Positions 7,866 to 17,439 are shown, counted from the stretch's first letter. The stretch: 33,954 nucleotides of DNA from Streptomyces carpinensis (GCF_002154505.1 NZ_MUBM01000053.1:1-33954), one strand, 5' to 3'. Notes: generated from the letters alone by a model not told the origin. Program-made: numbers and translations.

Positions 7866-8227
7866 GAATATCGGTCCCTTCGTGCGACACCTCTGCGCCC
7901 ACCTGCTCCGTCATGCCCTTCGCGGCATGCGGAGATGTTCGGAGATGCCGACTGTCCGCCTGTTATCGGAAAAGTATCGGCTGTTGCCAATTCATTTGTA
8001 CAGTGCCGGGCATTGCGAAGTGAAGCCCCGACTAAATCTCTCCGCGTGTCCTGGTCAATACCGGTGTCCAGCACGGAACGCCGAACTTTTCCCGAACTTT
8101 TCACTTCGCTCCCGGCCGCTGCGCGACCGTGACGGCCGTCACGTAGATTCCTACGAGTCTACTCGCGTAGAAATTTCGTGCGGGTAGTCTGAAGGAACCT
8201 GCTCAGCACCACACACCGGGAGTGCCA
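7866..8227. promoter_or_regulatory. Divergent lsrL-purS regulatory region with inverted repeats
   Basis: 362 bp without a gene, locally richer in A+T. On the purS side, GTGACGGCCGTCAC at 8129-8142 is a perfect 14-bp palindrome. CGTAG-ATTC-CTACG overlaps it at 8142-8155, and CTAC/GTAG repeats continue to about 8170. Possible -10 boxes are TAGATT (8144-8149) and TAGTCT (8185-8190). On the lsrL side a minus-strand TTGACC near 8065 with TTTAGT 16 bp on is a weak promoter candidate. Confidence 0.55.
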
Positions 8228-8500
8228 GTGGCACGCGTCGTAGTCGACGTCATGCTCAAGCCGGAGATCCTCGACCCCCAGGGCCAGGCGGTGCAGCGCG
8301 CACTGCCGCGCCTGGGTTTCGAAGGCATCTCCGACGTACGTCAGGGAAAGCGATTCGAACTGGAAGTGGACGGGCCCGTCGACGAGGCCGCGCTCGCCCG
8401 CATTCACGATCTTGCCGAATCCTTCCTCGCCAACACCGTGATCGAGGACTTCACCGTCAAGGTCGAGTCCGAAGCCGTAGTCGCGGAGGCCTCGAAGTGA
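8228..8500 (+). CDS. purS: FGAM synthase subunit PurS
   Basis: PurS is the small structural subunit that bridges PurL and PurQ in the three-part phosphoribosylformylglycinamidine synthase. The product is 90 aa from the GTG at 8228, the standard PurS size. Typical segments are [23 protein letters not shown] and [20 protein letters not shown]. The GTG at 8228 has GGGAG (8218-8222) 5 nt upstream. The GTG at 8222 overlaps that ribosome binding site and would be badly spaced. The stop overlaps the purQ start (GTGA), so the two are translationally coupled. Confidence 0.95.
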   Translation: MARVVVDVMLKPEILDPQGQAVQRALPRLGFEGISDVRQGKRFELEVDGPVDEAALARIHDLAESFLANTVIEDFTVKVESEAVVAEASK

Positions 8501-9177
8501 CCGCTCGTATTGGCGTCGTCACTTTCCCGGGCAGTCTCGACGACCGGGACACCCAGCGCGCGATCCGCCTCGCGGGTGCCGAACCGGTCGCCCTGTGGCA
8601 CAAGGACAAAGACCTCAAGCAGGTCGACGCCGTGGTGCTGCCCGGCGGTTTCTCCTACGGCGACTATCTGCGGGCCGGCGCCATCTCCCGCTTCTCGCCG
8701 GTGATGGAGACCCTCATCGAGCAGGCGAAGGCCGGCCTGCCGGTCCTCGGCATCTGCAACGGCTTCCAGGTCCTCACCGAGGCCCACCTCCTCCCGGGCG
8801 CCATGCTCGGCAACGACCACCTGCACTTCGTCTGCCGCGACCAGAAGCTGCGGGTGGAGAACGCCTCCACCGCCTGGACCAGCGACTACAGCGAGGGCCA
8901 GGAGATCTTCATCCCGCTGAAGAACATGGACGGCCGGTACGTCGCCGACGAGTACACCCTGGACAAGCTGGAGGCGGAGGGCCGCGTCGCCTTCCGTTAC
9001 CTGGACGTCAACCCCAACGGCTCGCTGCGGGACATCGCCGGCATCACCAACGAGGCCGGGAACGTCGTCGGTCTCATGCCGCACCCCGAGCACGCCACCG
9101 AGCCGCTGATCGGCACCGGCCGCACCGACGGCCTGCCGTTCTTCACCTCGATCCTCAAGAAGCTGGTCAACGCATGA
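8497..9177 (+). CDS. purQ: FGAM synthase subunit PurQ (glutaminase)
   Basis: PurQ is the class I glutamine amidotransferase subunit that supplies ammonia to PurL. The 226-aa product has the nucleophile in GICNGFQ (Cys87) and the His/Glu pair in MPHPEHA (His196, Glu198), so the full catalytic triad is present. The N-terminus [11 protein letters not shown] and the [11 protein letters not shown] oxyanion segment are also typical. The GTG overlaps the purS stop by 4 nt, and the gene ends in ATGA shared with purL. Confidence 0.97.
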   Translation: MTARIGVVTFPGSLDDRDTQRAIRLAGAEPVALWHKDKDLKQVDAVVLPGGFSYGDYLRAGAISRFSPVMETLIEQAKAGLPVLGICNGFQVLTEAHLLPGAMLGNDHLHFVCRDQKLRVENASTAWTSDYSEGQEIFIPLKNMDGRYVADEYTLDKLEAEGRVAFRYLDVNPNGSLRDIAGITNEAGNVVGLMPHPEHATEPLIGTGRTDGLPFFTSILKKLVNA

Positions 9178-11432
9178 GCAGGACGCCTCTGGACACGGTC
9201 GAGCACGCGGCCGCGACCCCCGACGTCGAGCTGCCCTGGGCCGAACTGGGCCTGAAGAAGGACGAGTACGAGCGGATCGTCGAGATCCTGGGCCGCCGCC
9301 CCACCGGCGCCGAGCTCGCCATGTACTCGGTGATGTGGTCCGAGCACTGCTCGTACAAGTCCTCCAAGGTCCACCTCCGCCAGTTCGGCGAGAAGGCCCC
9401 CGAGAACGACGCGCTGCTCGTCGGCATCGGTGAGAACGCCGGAGTCGTGGACGTCGGCCAGGGCTACGCCGTCACCTTCAAGGTGGAGTCGCACAACCAC
9501 CCCTCCTACGTGGAGCCCTACCAGGGCGCGGCCACGGGCGTCGGCGGCATCGTGCGCGACATCATCGCGATGGGCGCGCGCCCGGTCGCCGTCGTGGACC
9601 CGCTGCGCTTCGGCGCCGCCGACCACCCGGACACCAAGCGGGTGCTCCCCGGCGTGGTCGCGGGCATCGGCGGCTACGGCAACTGCCTGGGCCTGCCCAA
9701 CATCGGCGGCGAGGTCGTCTTCGACGCCTGCTACCAGGGCAACCCGCTGGTCAACGCGGGCTGCATCGGCGTCATGCGGCACGAGGACATCCACCTCGCC
9801 AAGGCCTCCGGCGCGGGCAACAAGGTCATCCTCTACGGCGCCCGGACCGGCGGCGACGGCATCGGCGGCGCGTCGATCCTCGCCTCCGAGACCTTCGACG
9901 ACGCCAAGCCGTCCAAGCGCCCCGCGGTGCAGGTCGGCGACCCCTTCCAGGAGAAGCTCCTCATCGAGTGCACCCTGGAGGCGTTCGCCGAGAAGCTGGT
10001 CGTGGGCATCCAGGACCTGGGCGCGGCCGGCCTGTCCTGCGCCACCTCCGAGCTGGCCTCGAACGGCTCCGGCGGCATGCGCGTCACCCTGGACGACGTC
10101 CCCCTGCGCGACTCCACGCTCTCGCCCGAGGAGATCCTCATGAGCGAGTCGCAGGAGCGCATGTGCGCGGTCGTCGAGCCGGAGAAGGTCGACCGGTTCC
10201 TGGAGATCTGCGCCAAGTGGGACGTCATCGCCACCGTCATCGGTGAGGTGACCGACGGCGACCGGCTGGAGATCTACTGGCACGGCGGCAAGATCGTCGA
10301 CGTCGACCCGCGCACGGTCGCGCACGAGGGCCCGGTCTACGAGCGTCCCTACGCGCGCCCCGAGTGGCAGGACGCGCTCCAGGCCGACGACGCGGGCAAG
10401 CTGCCCCGGCCGCAGTCGGCCGAGGAGCTGAAGGCGCAGGTCCTGAAGCTGGTGGCGTCACCGAACCAGGCGTCCAAGAAGTGGATCACCCAGCAGTACG
10501 ACCACTTCGTGCAGGGCAACACCGTCCTGGCCATGCCCGAGGACTCCGGCATGATCCGGGTCGACGAGAAGACCGGTCTCGGCGTCGCCCTCGCCACGGA
10601 CGGCAACGGCCGCTACGCCAAGCTCGACCCGTACACGGGCGCGCAGCTGGCGCTGGCCGAGGCGTACCGCAACGTCGCCACCACCGGCGCGAAGCCGCTG
10701 GCCGTCTCCGACTGCCTGAACTTCGGCTCGCCCGAGGACCCGGCGGTGATGTGGCAGTTCGCGGAGGCCGTGCGCGGCCTGGCGGACGGATGTCAGCAGC
10801 TGGGCACCCCGGTGACCGGCGGCAACGTCTCGCTCTACAACCAGACCGGCGAGGCGGCCATCCACCCGACGCCGGTCGTCGCCGTCCTCGGCGTGATCGA
10901 CGACGTGGCCCGCCGTACGCCGGTCGCCTTCCAGGAGGAGGGCCAGCTGCTGTACCTCCTCGGCGACACCCGTGAGGAGTTCGGCGGTTCGGCCTGGTCG
11001 CAGGTGGTCCACGACCACCTGGGCGGTCTGCCGCCCAAGGTCGACCTGGAGCGCGAGCGGCTGCTGGCCGAGATCCTGATCTCCGCCTCCCGCGACGGCA
11101 TGATCGACTCGGCGCACGACCTGTCCGACGGCGGCCTGGTCCAGGCGGTCGTGGAGTCGGCCCTGCTGGGCGGCAAGGGCGCCCGTCTGGTCGTGCCGGA
11201 CGGCCTGGACGCGTTCACCTTCCTGCTCTCCGAGTCCGCGGGCCGGGCGGTCGTCGCCGTGCCGCGCTCGGAGGAGGTCCGCTTCAACGACATGTGCGGC
11301 GCGCGCGGCCTGCCCGCCACCCGCATCGGTGTCGTCGACGGGGACACGATCGAGGTCCAGGGCGAGTTCGAGGTGACGCTCGCGGAGCTGCGCGAGGCCC
11401 ACGAGGCCACCATCCCGGCGCTGCTGGCGTAG
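9174..11432 (+). CDS. purL: FGAM synthase subunit PurL (small type)
   Basis: PurL converts FGAR to FGAM with ATP and ammonia delivered by PurQ. At 752 aa it is the small form that works with separate PurS and PurQ, consistent with the operon. Motifs include [10 protein letters not shown] near residue 57, [21 protein letters not shown] near 107-127 (nucleotide and substrate binding), and the repeated AIRS-like half with [12 protein letters not shown] and [17 protein letters not shown]. The ATG overlaps the purQ stop (ATGA). The frame is open further upstream inside purQ, but coupling and family N-terminus fix the start here. A 15-bp terminator ends the operon. Confidence 0.98.
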   Translation: MSRTPLDTVEHAAATPDVELPWAELGLKKDEYERIVEILGRRPTGAELAMYSVMWSEHCSYKSSKVHLRQFGEKAPENDALLVGIGENAGVVDVGQGYAVTFKVESHNHPSYVEPYQGAATGVGGIVRDIIAMGARPVAVVDPLRFGAADHPDTKRVLPGVVAGIGGYGNCLGLPNIGGEVVFDACYQGNPLVNAGCIGVMRHEDIHLAKASGAGNKVILYGARTGGDGIGGASILASETFDDAKPSKRPAVQVGDPFQEKLLIECTLEAFAEKLVVGIQDLGAAGLSCATSELASNGSGGMRVTLDDVPLRDSTLSPEEILMSESQERMCAVVEPEKVDRFLEICAKWDVIATVIGEVTDGDRLEIYWHGGKIVDVDPRTVAHEGPVYERPYARPEWQDALQADDAGKLPRPQSAEELKAQVLKLVASPNQASKKWITQQYDHFVQGNTVLAMPEDSGMIRVDEKTGLGVALATDGNGRYAKLDPYTGAQLALAEAYRNVATTGAKPLAVSDCLNFGSPEDPAVMWQFAEAVRGLADGCQQLGTPVTGGNVSLYNQTGEAAIHPTPVVAVLGVIDDVARRTPVAFQEEGQLLYLLGDTREEFGGSAWSQVVHDHLGGLPPKVDLERERLLAEILISASRDGMIDSAHDLSDGGLVQAVVESALLGGKGARLVVPDGLDAFTFLLSESAGRAVVAVPRSEEVRFNDMCGARGLPATRIGVVDGDTIEVQGEFEVTLAELREAHEATIPALLA

Positions 11433-11448
11433 CCCGCCGTACGACGCC

Positions 11449-11482
11449 GAAGGCCCCGCCCGTCGCAACGGGCGGGGCCTTC
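11449..11482 (+). terminator. Terminator of the purSQL operon
   Basis: A perfect 15-bp stem (11449-11463 with 11468-11482) and a CGCA loop, 16 bp after the purL stop. Confidence 0.94.
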
Positions 11483-11727
11483 GTGTCCCGACCCCGGGGC
11501 ACCTGTCGGTAGACGTCGGGCCGGTTGCCGGCCGCCGGGAGCCGCACGGCGAGGTGACCGTCCTCGACGGTGTGCACGACGCGACAGCCACCGGCCCTGA
11601 GCCGCCGGCGGGCGTTGTGGCCCCGCAGCGCCCGACGTCGAACGCGGTCGTGTCGCCGCGCTCGGGGCCCCGGCTCCGGGTGCGCCGGCGTGATCGAGAA
11701 GGCCGGGTTCCGACACGGTGGAAGGCA
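11483..11727. other. Gap between purL and the MDMPI-family gene
   Basis: The purL-MDMPI spacer is about 308 bp in all. Beyond the terminator and the -10 box no gene can be supported. The minus strand encodes an uninterrupted peptide around 11505-11640 with a protein-like run (CRVVHTVEDGHLAVRLP), without a good start or stop of its own; it may be a relic. Confidence 0.3.
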
Positions 11728-11733
11728 TAGGCT
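11728..11733 (+). promoter_or_regulatory. -10 box of a leaderless promoter
   Basis: TAGGCT, identical to the purD box, ends 7 nt before the ATG of the MDMPI-family gene. There is no SD between them, so the mRNA probably begins at the start codon. Confidence 0.6.
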
Positions 11734-11740
11734 CACCGTC

Positions 11741-12538
11741 ATGCCCCCGGCCAAGAAGCGCACCCGGACCTACGATCCCGCCAGGATCCGCACGGCGGTC
11801 CTCGCTCAGCTCGGCAACGTACGGCAGGCCGTGCGCACCCTGACGCCCGAGCAGCTCGCGCTTCCCACGCGGCTGGCGGACTGGAGCGTGCGGGAGCTGG
11901 TCGCGCACATCGGCATGGCGGTCACGGCCATCGGCCGGTCCCTCGATCTGCCCGAGCCGGCGCGGCCGGACGCCTCGCTCCTGGACTGGCCCTTCGCGAC
12001 CTCCGCCAACTCCTCGGCCATCGACGAATCCACGCGCCGGCTCGCCCGGGACCACCCCGACCTCGACGCCTACCTCGCGGACGCCGAGCGGGGCCTGATC
12101 AGGCAGCTCGACGCGCACCCCGGCACCCGGCTGCTGGCCACCAACGCCGGCGCCCTGCCGCTCGCCGACTACCTCGTCACCCGCACCGTCGAACTCGTCG
12201 TCCACACCGACGACCTGAACGCCGCCCTACCGGGCCTGGACATCCCCTGCGACCGCCAGGCCCTGGCCACCGCCACGCGCCTTCTGGCCGACGCCCTCGC
12301 GGCCAAGGCACCCGGCGGCTCGACCGAGGTGCGCGTGCCGCCGTTCGCCGTGGTGCAGTGCGTGGAGGGTCCCCGGCACACCCGAGGCACCCCGCCCAAC
12401 GTCGTCGAGACCGACCCGCTGACCTGGATCCGGCTGGCCACCGGGCGGGTCGCGTGGCGGGACGCGGTCCAGGACGCCAAGGTCAGCGCCAGCGGGGAGC
12501 GGGCCGACCTCGCCGGGCTGCTGCCGATCATGGCGTGA
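11741..12538 (+). CDS. Maleylpyruvate-isomerase-family (MDMPI) protein, probably mycothiol-dependent
   Basis: 265 aa. The N-terminal half is a DinB/MDMPI four-helix fold: LPTRLADWSVRELVAHIGMAV with His56, then DYLVTRTVELVVHTDDL, which supplies the usual E/H/D metal-binding residues. The C-terminal part (DPLTWIRLATGRVAWRDAV ... LAGLLPIM) resembles the sterol-carrier-like domain attached in many actinobacterial members. Family members use mycothiol and a divalent metal to isomerise or transfer thiol adducts; the substrate here is unknown. The ATG at 11741 is favoured because of the -10 box 7 nt upstream; the longer frame from 11570 begins in low-quality sequence. It lies between the purSQL operon and purF without obvious functional link. 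Confidence 0.9.
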   Translation: MPPAKKRTRTYDPARIRTAVLAQLGNVRQAVRTLTPEQLALPTRLADWSVRELVAHIGMAVTAIGRSLDLPEPARPDASLLDWPFATSANSSAIDESTRRLARDHPDLDAYLADAERGLIRQLDAHPGTRLLATNAGALPLADYLVTRTVELVVHTDDLNAALPGLDIPCDRQALATATRLLADALAAKAPGGSTEVRVPPFAVVQCVEGPRHTRGTPPNVVETDPLTWIRLATGRVAWRDAVQDAKVSASGERADLAGLLPIMA

Positions 12539-12737
12539 GGCCGGGCCACGGGGGCCTGCGGCGCCCGAATGATGTGCGACACCTCACTCATGGCCACCCG
12601 GGCAAGGGACGCCGAGGGACGCCGACGGCACGGGCACTCCCTGGAGGCGCCCCCATGCCACGCCGCTGACCTGCAGAAACACAGAAAGTGCGCACGCGGT
12701 GGCGGGCGGTCGACCCACTACGGCCGCGCATCCCCAA

Positions 12738-12767
12738 TTCGGACCAGTGGTCGATCTCGCCTACACT
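12738..12767 (+). promoter_or_regulatory. Leaderless promoter of purF
   Basis: TTCGGA at 12738-12743, an 18-bp spacer and TACACT at 12762-12767, followed by 7 nt and the GTG of purF. No SD is present. This is the most complete of the leaderless promoters in the window. Confidence 0.65.
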
Positions 12768-12774
12768 CGATGGC

Positions 12775-14304
12775 GTGCCACGTGGTGACGGTCGACTCAA
12801 TCACGATCTGCTCCCCGGTGAGAAGGGCCCCCAGGACGCCTGCGGCGTCTTCGGTGTCTGGGCTCCGGGTGAAGAGGTCGCAAAGCTCACGTACTTCGGG
12901 CTCTACGCCCTCCAGCATCGGGGTCAGGAATCCGCGGGAATCGCGGTGAGCAACGGCTCCCAGATCCTCGTCTTCAAGGACATGGGCCTCGTTTCCCAGG
13001 TCTTCGACGAGACCTCGCTCGGTTCGCTCCAGGGTCACATCGCGGTCGGTCACGCCCGCTACTCGACCACCGGCGCATCCGTGTGGGAGAACGCCCAGCC
13101 GACGTTCCGCGCCACCGCGCACGGTTCCATCGCGCTCGGCCACAACGGCAACCTGGTCAACACGGCGCAGCTCGCCGAGATGGTGGCCGAGCTGCCCAAG
13201 GACACCAACGGCCGCTCCACCCGGGTCGCGGCCACCAACGACACCGACCTGCTGACGGCCCTGCTGGCCGCCCAGGTCGACGAGGACGGAAAGCCGCTGA
13301 CCATCGAGGAGGCGGCCCACACCGTCCTCCCGAAGGTCAAGGGTGCCTTCAGCCTCGTCTTCATGGACGAGCACACCCTCTACGCCGCCCGTGACCCGCA
13401 GGGCATCCGCCCGCTGGTCCTGGGCCGCCTGGAGCGCGGCTGGGTCGTCGCCTCGGAGACCGCCGCCCTGGACATCACCGGTGCCAGCTTCGTCCGCGAG
13501 ATCGAGCCGGGCGAGTTCGTCGCCATCGACGAGAACGGGCTGCGCACCTCTCGATTCGCAGAAGCGAAGCCCAAGGGCTGTGTCTTCGAGTACGTCTACC
13601 TGGCCCGCCCCGACACCGACATCGCCGGCCGGAACGTCTACCTCTCCCGCGTGGAGATGGGCCGCCGCCTCGCCAAGGAGGCTCCGGTCGAGGCGGACCT
13701 GGTGATAGCCACCCCGGAGTCCGGCACCCCCGCCGCCATCGGCTACGCGGAGGCCTCCGGCATCCCCTTCGGCAGTGGCCTGGTGAAGAACGCCTACGTC
13801 GGCCGGACCTTCATCCAGCCCTCCCAGACCATCCGCCAGCTCGGGATCCGGCTGAAGCTGAACCCGCTGAAGGAAGTCATCAAGGGCAAGCGCCTGGTCG
13901 TCGTCGACGACTCGATCGTCCGCGGCAACACCCAGCGGGCACTCGTGCGGATGCTGCGCGAGGCCGGGGCCGCCGAGGTCCACATCCGGATCTCCTCGCC
14001 GCCCGTGAAGTGGCCGTGCTTCTTCGGCATCGACTTCGCCACCCGCGCCGAGCTCATCGCCAACGGCATGACCATCGAGGAGATCGGCACCTCGCTGGGC
14101 GCCGACTCGCTGGCGTACATCTCCATCGACGGCATGATCGAGGCGACCACCATCGCCAAGCCGAACCTGTGCCGCGCCTGCTTCGACGGCGAGTACCCGA
14201 TGGAGCTGCCCGACCCGGAGCTGCTCGGCAAGCAGCTGCTGGAGACCGAGCTGGCGGCCGGACCCGCGGCCACGGCCGCGTCCGACGCGATCCGGCGCCC
14301 GTAG
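12775..14304 (+). CDS. purF: Amidophosphoribosyltransferase (Fe-S, propeptide type)
   Basis: PurF makes phosphoribosylamine from PRPP and glutamine, the committed step of purine synthesis. The product is 509 aa. The N-terminal nucleophile is Cys23 in QDA-CGVFGVW, so the first 22 residues are a propeptide to be removed. The Ntn-glutaminase domain follows (YALQHRGQESAG, HNGNLVN, DPQGIRPLVLG). The PRPP loop is VVVDDSIVRGNTQ. Four cysteines, Cys269 (KGCVFEY), Cys415 (KWPCFFG), Cys466 and Cys469 (NLCRACF), match the [4Fe-4S] ligands of the Bacillus-type enzyme, which is oxygen sensitive. The GTG at 12775 gives the expected propeptide and has a -10 box 7 nt upstream; the frame is open to 12688 but without family similarity. 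purM follows 43 bp downstream. Confidence 0.97.
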   Translation: MPRGDGRLNHDLLPGEKGPQDACGVFGVWAPGEEVAKLTYFGLYALQHRGQESAGIAVSNGSQILVFKDMGLVSQVFDETSLGSLQGHIAVGHARYSTTGASVWENAQPTFRATAHGSIALGHNGNLVNTAQLAEMVAELPKDTNGRSTRVAATNDTDLLTALLAAQVDEDGKPLTIEEAAHTVLPKVKGAFSLVFMDEHTLYAARDPQGIRPLVLGRLERGWVVASETAALDITGASFVREIEPGEFVAIDENGLRTSRFAEAKPKGCVFEYVYLARPDTDIAGRNVYLSRVEMGRRLAKEAPVEADLVIATPESGTPAAIGYAEASGIPFGSGLVKNAYVGRTFIQPSQTIRQLGIRLKLNPLKEVIKGKRLVVVDDSIVRGNTQRALVRMLREAGAAEVHIRISSPPVKWPCFFGIDFATRAELIANGMTIEEIGTSLGADSLAYISIDGMIEATTIAKPNLCRACFDGEYPMELPDPELLGKQLLETELAAGPAATAASDAIRRP

Positions 14305-14347
14305 GCGCCCGACAGCCCAGCAATCCCAACCTGAAAGATCCCAGGCA

Positions 14348-15424
14348 ATGTCTGAGACTGCGACCGGCACGTCCGGTTCTTCCTACGCGGCTGCCGGCGT
14401 CGACATCGAGGCGGGCGACCGCGCCGTAGAGCTCATGAAGGAGTGGGTGAAGAAGACGCGGCGGCCCGAGGTACTGGGCGGCCTCGGCGGCTTCGCCGGC
14501 CTTTTCGACGCCTCCGCCCTCAAGCGCTACGAGCGCCCCCTGCTCGCCTCCGCCACGGACGGCGTCGGCACCAAGGTCGACATCGCCCGGCAGCTGGGCG
14601 TCTACGACACCATCGGCCACGACCTGGTCGCCATGGTCATGGACGACATCGTGGTGTGCGGCGCCGAGCCGCTGTTCATGACCGACTACATCTGCGTCGG
14701 CAAGGTCCACCCCGAGCGGGTCGCCGCGATCGTCAAGGGCATCGCCGAGGGCTGTGTGCTGGCCGGCTGCGCCCTGGTAGGTGGCGAGACGGCCGAACAC
14801 CCGGGGCTGCTCGGCGAGGACGACTTCGACGTCGCCGGCGCCGGGACGGGCGTCGTGGAGGCCGACCGGCTGCTCGGCGCGGATCGTATCCGTACGGGTG
14901 ACGCGGTGATCGCCATGGCGGCCTCCGGTCTTCACTCCAACGGGTACTCCCTGGTCCGGCACGTGCTGCTGAACCAGGCCGGACTGTCGCTGGACGCGCA
15001 CGTCGAGGACTTCGGCCGCACCCTCGGCGAGGAGCTGCTGGAGCCGACCAAGATCTACTCGCTGGACTGCCTGGCGCTGATGCGCACCACCGAGGTGCAC
15101 GCCTTCAGCCACGTCACCGGCGGGGGGCTCGCCGCCAACCTGGCCCGGGTGATCCCGGACACGCTGCACGCCGTGGTCGACCGCGCCACCTGGACCCCGG
15201 CCCCGGTCTTCGAGCTCGTCGGCAGGACCGGCGAGGTCGAGCGGCTGGAGCTGGAGAAGACCCTCAACATGGGCGTGGGCATGATCGCGATCGTGCCGCA
15301 GGAGTCGACCGACGCGGCCCTCGCCACCCTGGCCGACCGCGGTGTCGACGCCTGGGTGGCCGGCGAGATCACCGAGCGTGGCGAGCACGCCACGGGAGCG
15401 GCTCTGGTCGGCGACTACGCCTGA
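14348..15424 (+). CDS. purM: AIR synthetase (phosphoribosylformylglycinamidine cyclo-ligase)
   Basis: PurM closes the imidazole ring of FGAM with ATP to give AIR. The 358-aa product carries the family motifs SSYAAAGVDIEAGDRAV (N-terminal glycine-rich/ATP segment), LLASATDGVGTKVDIA near residues 65-80, GGETAEHPGLL near 147-157 and HVTGGGLAANLARV. It follows purF with a 43-bp gap and no terminator, so the two are probably co-transcribed. The ATG has only a weak purine-rich GAAAG upstream. The substrate arrives from the PurSQL complex encoded 3 kb upstream. Confidence 0.97.
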   Translation: MSETATGTSGSSYAAAGVDIEAGDRAVELMKEWVKKTRRPEVLGGLGGFAGLFDASALKRYERPLLASATDGVGTKVDIARQLGVYDTIGHDLVAMVMDDIVVCGAEPLFMTDYICVGKVHPERVAAIVKGIAEGCVLAGCALVGGETAEHPGLLGEDDFDVAGAGTGVVEADRLLGADRIRTGDAVIAMAASGLHSNGYSLVRHVLLNQAGLSLDAHVEDFGRTLGEELLEPTKIYSLDCLALMRTTEVHAFSHVTGGGLAANLARVIPDTLHAVVDRATWTPAPVFELVGRTGEVERLELEKTLNMGVGMIAIVPQESTDAALATLADRGVDAWVAGEITERGEHATGAALVGDYA

Positions 15425-15457
15425 CCGACCCGATCACCGGGTGACGACAGCACGAAA

Positions 15458-15488
15458 CCCGGTCCGGCGCTGAAAGCACCGGACCGGG
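15458..15488. terminator. Shared terminator between convergent purM and the DUF3073 gene
   Basis: CCCGGTCCGG at 15458-15467 pairs with CCGGACCGGG at 15479-15488 (10 bp), with an 11-nt loop that can add a short inner GCT/AGC helix. It lies between two converging genes. Confidence 0.85.
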
Positions 15489-15538
15489 CGGGTGCGAAAC
15501 CTACGACACGCGTTGGTACGGCAAAGCTGCTGCGGGCG

Positions 15539-15787
15539 TCAGGCGCCGCGACGGTGTTGCGAGGAGTCGTCCTGCTCGTCCTCGTCGTCGTCCTCGTACA
15601 GGTCGGCGTACCGTGCGTACAGGTCGTCGTCGTGCTCATCGTCCTCGAAGCGGTCGCCGTTCGGCGACTGGTTCGACGTCGATGCGCCCAGCTCCTCGGC
15701 CAGGCGTGAGAGGTCCGTCCCACCGCTGTTGTACTTCAGCTGGCGGGCGACCTTCGTCTGCTTGGCCTTGGCCCGGCCGCGCCCCAT
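15539..15787 (-). CDS. Small DUF3073 protein
   Basis: 82 aa, with a basic N-terminus (MGRGRAKAKQTKVARQLKYNS) and a strongly acidic, Tyr-containing C-terminal half (FEDDEHDDDLYARYADLYEDDDEDEQDD). This is the pattern of DUF3073, a small actinobacterial family of unknown function always rich in charge. GAGGGGG lies about 8 nt before the ATG. A GGGGC/GCCCC hairpin sits in the leader at 15808-15823. The separated basic and acidic halves suggest nucleic-acid or protein binding, but this is only inference. Confidence 0.92.
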   Translation of the reverse strand: MGRGRAKAKQTKVARQLKYNSGGTDLSRLAEELGASTSNQSPNGDRFEDDEHDDDLYARYADLYEDDDEDEQDDSSQHRRGA

Positions 15788-16106
15788 GGCTCGACCCCCT
15801 CAACGACGGGGCTCAACGGCCCCAGAGTCTGACACGCGTTCATGATCCGGAACGGGCTCTCCACAGAGAGACCGGTCCGTAGGGCTTCCACGGTACCTGA
15901 GCCCGCGCCCATACGGTACGTCGCCCGCAGGACGCGCGTGTGCGCAGAACCTTCGAGGCGCCCCGTCCTCGCTGGTCAGTGGCGATTTTAACCAGTTCCT
16001 GGCGGGCGACCCGCCGGTGGAAGTGAGAGTTCTCTCCAACCGTCCACCGGCAGGTACCGTTCCCGTGCGGGCGTGCCCGGTGGTCACCACGCGTGCGCGC
16101 TCCGTG
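15788..16106. other. Gap between the DUF3073 gene and vdh
   Basis: 319 bp with no gene. It holds the DUF3073 leader hairpin (15808-15823). GGCGGG-CGA-CCCGCC at 16001-16015, followed on the minus strand by a more A/T-rich run, is a candidate vdh terminator. A looser inverted repeat lies at 16044-16050/16077-16083. Confidence 0.4.
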
Positions 16107-17207
16107 TCACCGGGCCTTCGCGGCGCGCGCCTCCGCCATCCGCTGCTCGGCGATCCGGTCGGCCGCGGCGGCCGGCGGAATCCCGTCCTCCTTCGCACGT
16201 GCGAATATGGCCAGCGTGGTGTCGAAGATCTTCGCGGCCTTCGCCCTGCACCGGTCGAAGTCGAAGCCGTGCAGCTCGTCGGCGACCTGGATCACGCCGC
16301 CGGCGTTGACCACGTAGTCCGGTGCGTAGAGGATCCCGCGGTCGGCGAGGTCCTTCTCGATGCCGGGGTGGGCGAGCTGGTTGTTGGCCGCGCCGCACAC
16401 CACCTTCGCGGTCAGCACCGGCACGGAGTCGTCGTTCAGGGCGCCGCCGAGCGCGCAGGGGGCGTAGATGTCGAGGCCCTCGGTGCGGATCAGCGCGTCG
16501 GTGTCGGCGACGGCCGTGACGCCGGTCGGGTACTGGTCGAGGATCGCCCGTACGGACTCCTCGCGCACGTCCGTGATCACGACCTCGGCGCCGTCCTTGC
16601 GCAGGTGCTCCACCAGATGGCGGCCCACCTTGCCGACGCCCGCGATGCCGACCTTGCGGCCGCGGAGCGTGGGGTCGCCCCACATGTGCTGGGCCGAGGC
16701 CCGCATGCCCTGGAAGACACCGAAGGCGGTCAGCACCGAGGAGTCGCCCGCGCCGCCGTTCTCGGGGGAGCGGCCGGTGGTCCAGCGGCACTCGCGTGCC
16801 ACGACGTCCATGTCGGCCACGTAGGTGCCGACGTCGCAGGCCGTGACGTAGCGTCCGCCGAGCGAGGCGACGAACCGCCCGTAGGCGAGCAGCAGCTCCT
16901 CGGTCTTGATCTGCTCCGGGTTCCCGATGATCACGGCCTTGCCGCCGCCGTGGTCGAGACCGGCCATGGCGTTCTTGTACGACATGCCGCGGGCGAGGTT
17001 CAGTGCGTCGGCGACGGCCTCGGCCTCGCTGGCGTACGGGTAGAAGCGGGTACCGCCGAGCGCGGGGCCCAGGGCGGTGGAGTGGATGGCGATGACGGCC
17101 TTGAGGCCGCTGGCGCGGTCCTGACAGAGCACGACTTGCTCGTGTCCGCCCTGTTCCGAACGGAACAGGGTCTGCAGTACGTCGGACGCGCCGGTTACGT
17201 CGGTCAC
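16107..17207 (-). CDS. vdh: Valine dehydrogenase (Glu/Leu/Phe/Val dehydrogenase family)
   Basis: The enzyme oxidatively deaminates valine, and other branched-chain amino acids, to the 2-oxoacid with NAD+, supplying nitrogen and short-chain acyl precursors. The product is 366 aa, the size of the known Streptomyces ValDH. Motifs are [12 protein letters not shown], the catalytic-lysine segment [32 protein letters not shown] and the NAD-binding [13 protein letters not shown]. The GTG at 17207 has GGGAG 8 nt upstream and gives the family N-terminus; the frame is open 80 codons further upstream but without similarity. TAATCT at 17284-17279 would give a leader of about 65 nt. It is divergent from an unknown gene. 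Confidence 0.96.
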   Translation of the reverse strand: MTDVTGASDVLQTLFRSEQGGHEQVVLCQDRASGLKAVIAIHSTALGPALGGTRFYPYASEAEAVADALNLARGMSYKNAMAGLDHGGGKAVIIGNPEQIKTEELLLAYGRFVASLGGRYVTACDVGTYVADMDVVARECRWTTGRSPENGGAGDSSVLTAFGVFQGMRASAQHMWGDPTLRGRKVGIAGVGKVGRHLVEHLRKDGAEVVITDVREESVRAILDQYPTGVTAVADTDALIRTEGLDIYAPCALGGALNDDSVPVLTAKVVCGAANNQLAHPGIEKDLADRGILYAPDYVVNAGGVIQVADELHGFDFDRCRAKAAKIFDTTLAIFARAKEDGIPPAAAADRIAEQRMAEARAAKAR

Positions 17208-17278
17208 GGTGGTGACTCCCAGGTAAATAGCGGCGAGCTGGGTTGGGCTCCCGTAAGGGTGGCGGGGGCCGTGCCGGA

Positions 17279-17284
17279 AGATTA
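17279..17284 (-). promoter_or_regulatory. -10 box of vdh
   Basis: The minus strand reads TAATCT (TAnnnT). The expected start is about 65 nt before the vdh GTG. The -35 region (CGTCGC) is not consensus, so the promoter may need an activator. Confidence 0.5.
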
Positions 17285-17439
17285 GACCCTGATCACGTCC
17301 GCGACGGGCCCAGTGGTCGGGATCACCCTCCCTCGGAGTAGCTTGCCACTCGCACGTGGGACGATTTGCAGTGGTTTTCCGTCCGTCCGGGCGCGGGCCG
17401 TGCGGGTTTCGGGTCCGGTCCGCTGGGGAGGGAGCAGGC

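Noticed and set aside
8997..10325. 442-aa minus-strand frame within purL
   Set aside because: It is the antisense of a well-supported purL.
12718..14370. 550-aa minus-strand frame opposite purF
   Set aside because: Antisense shadow; purF has all catalytic and cluster residues.
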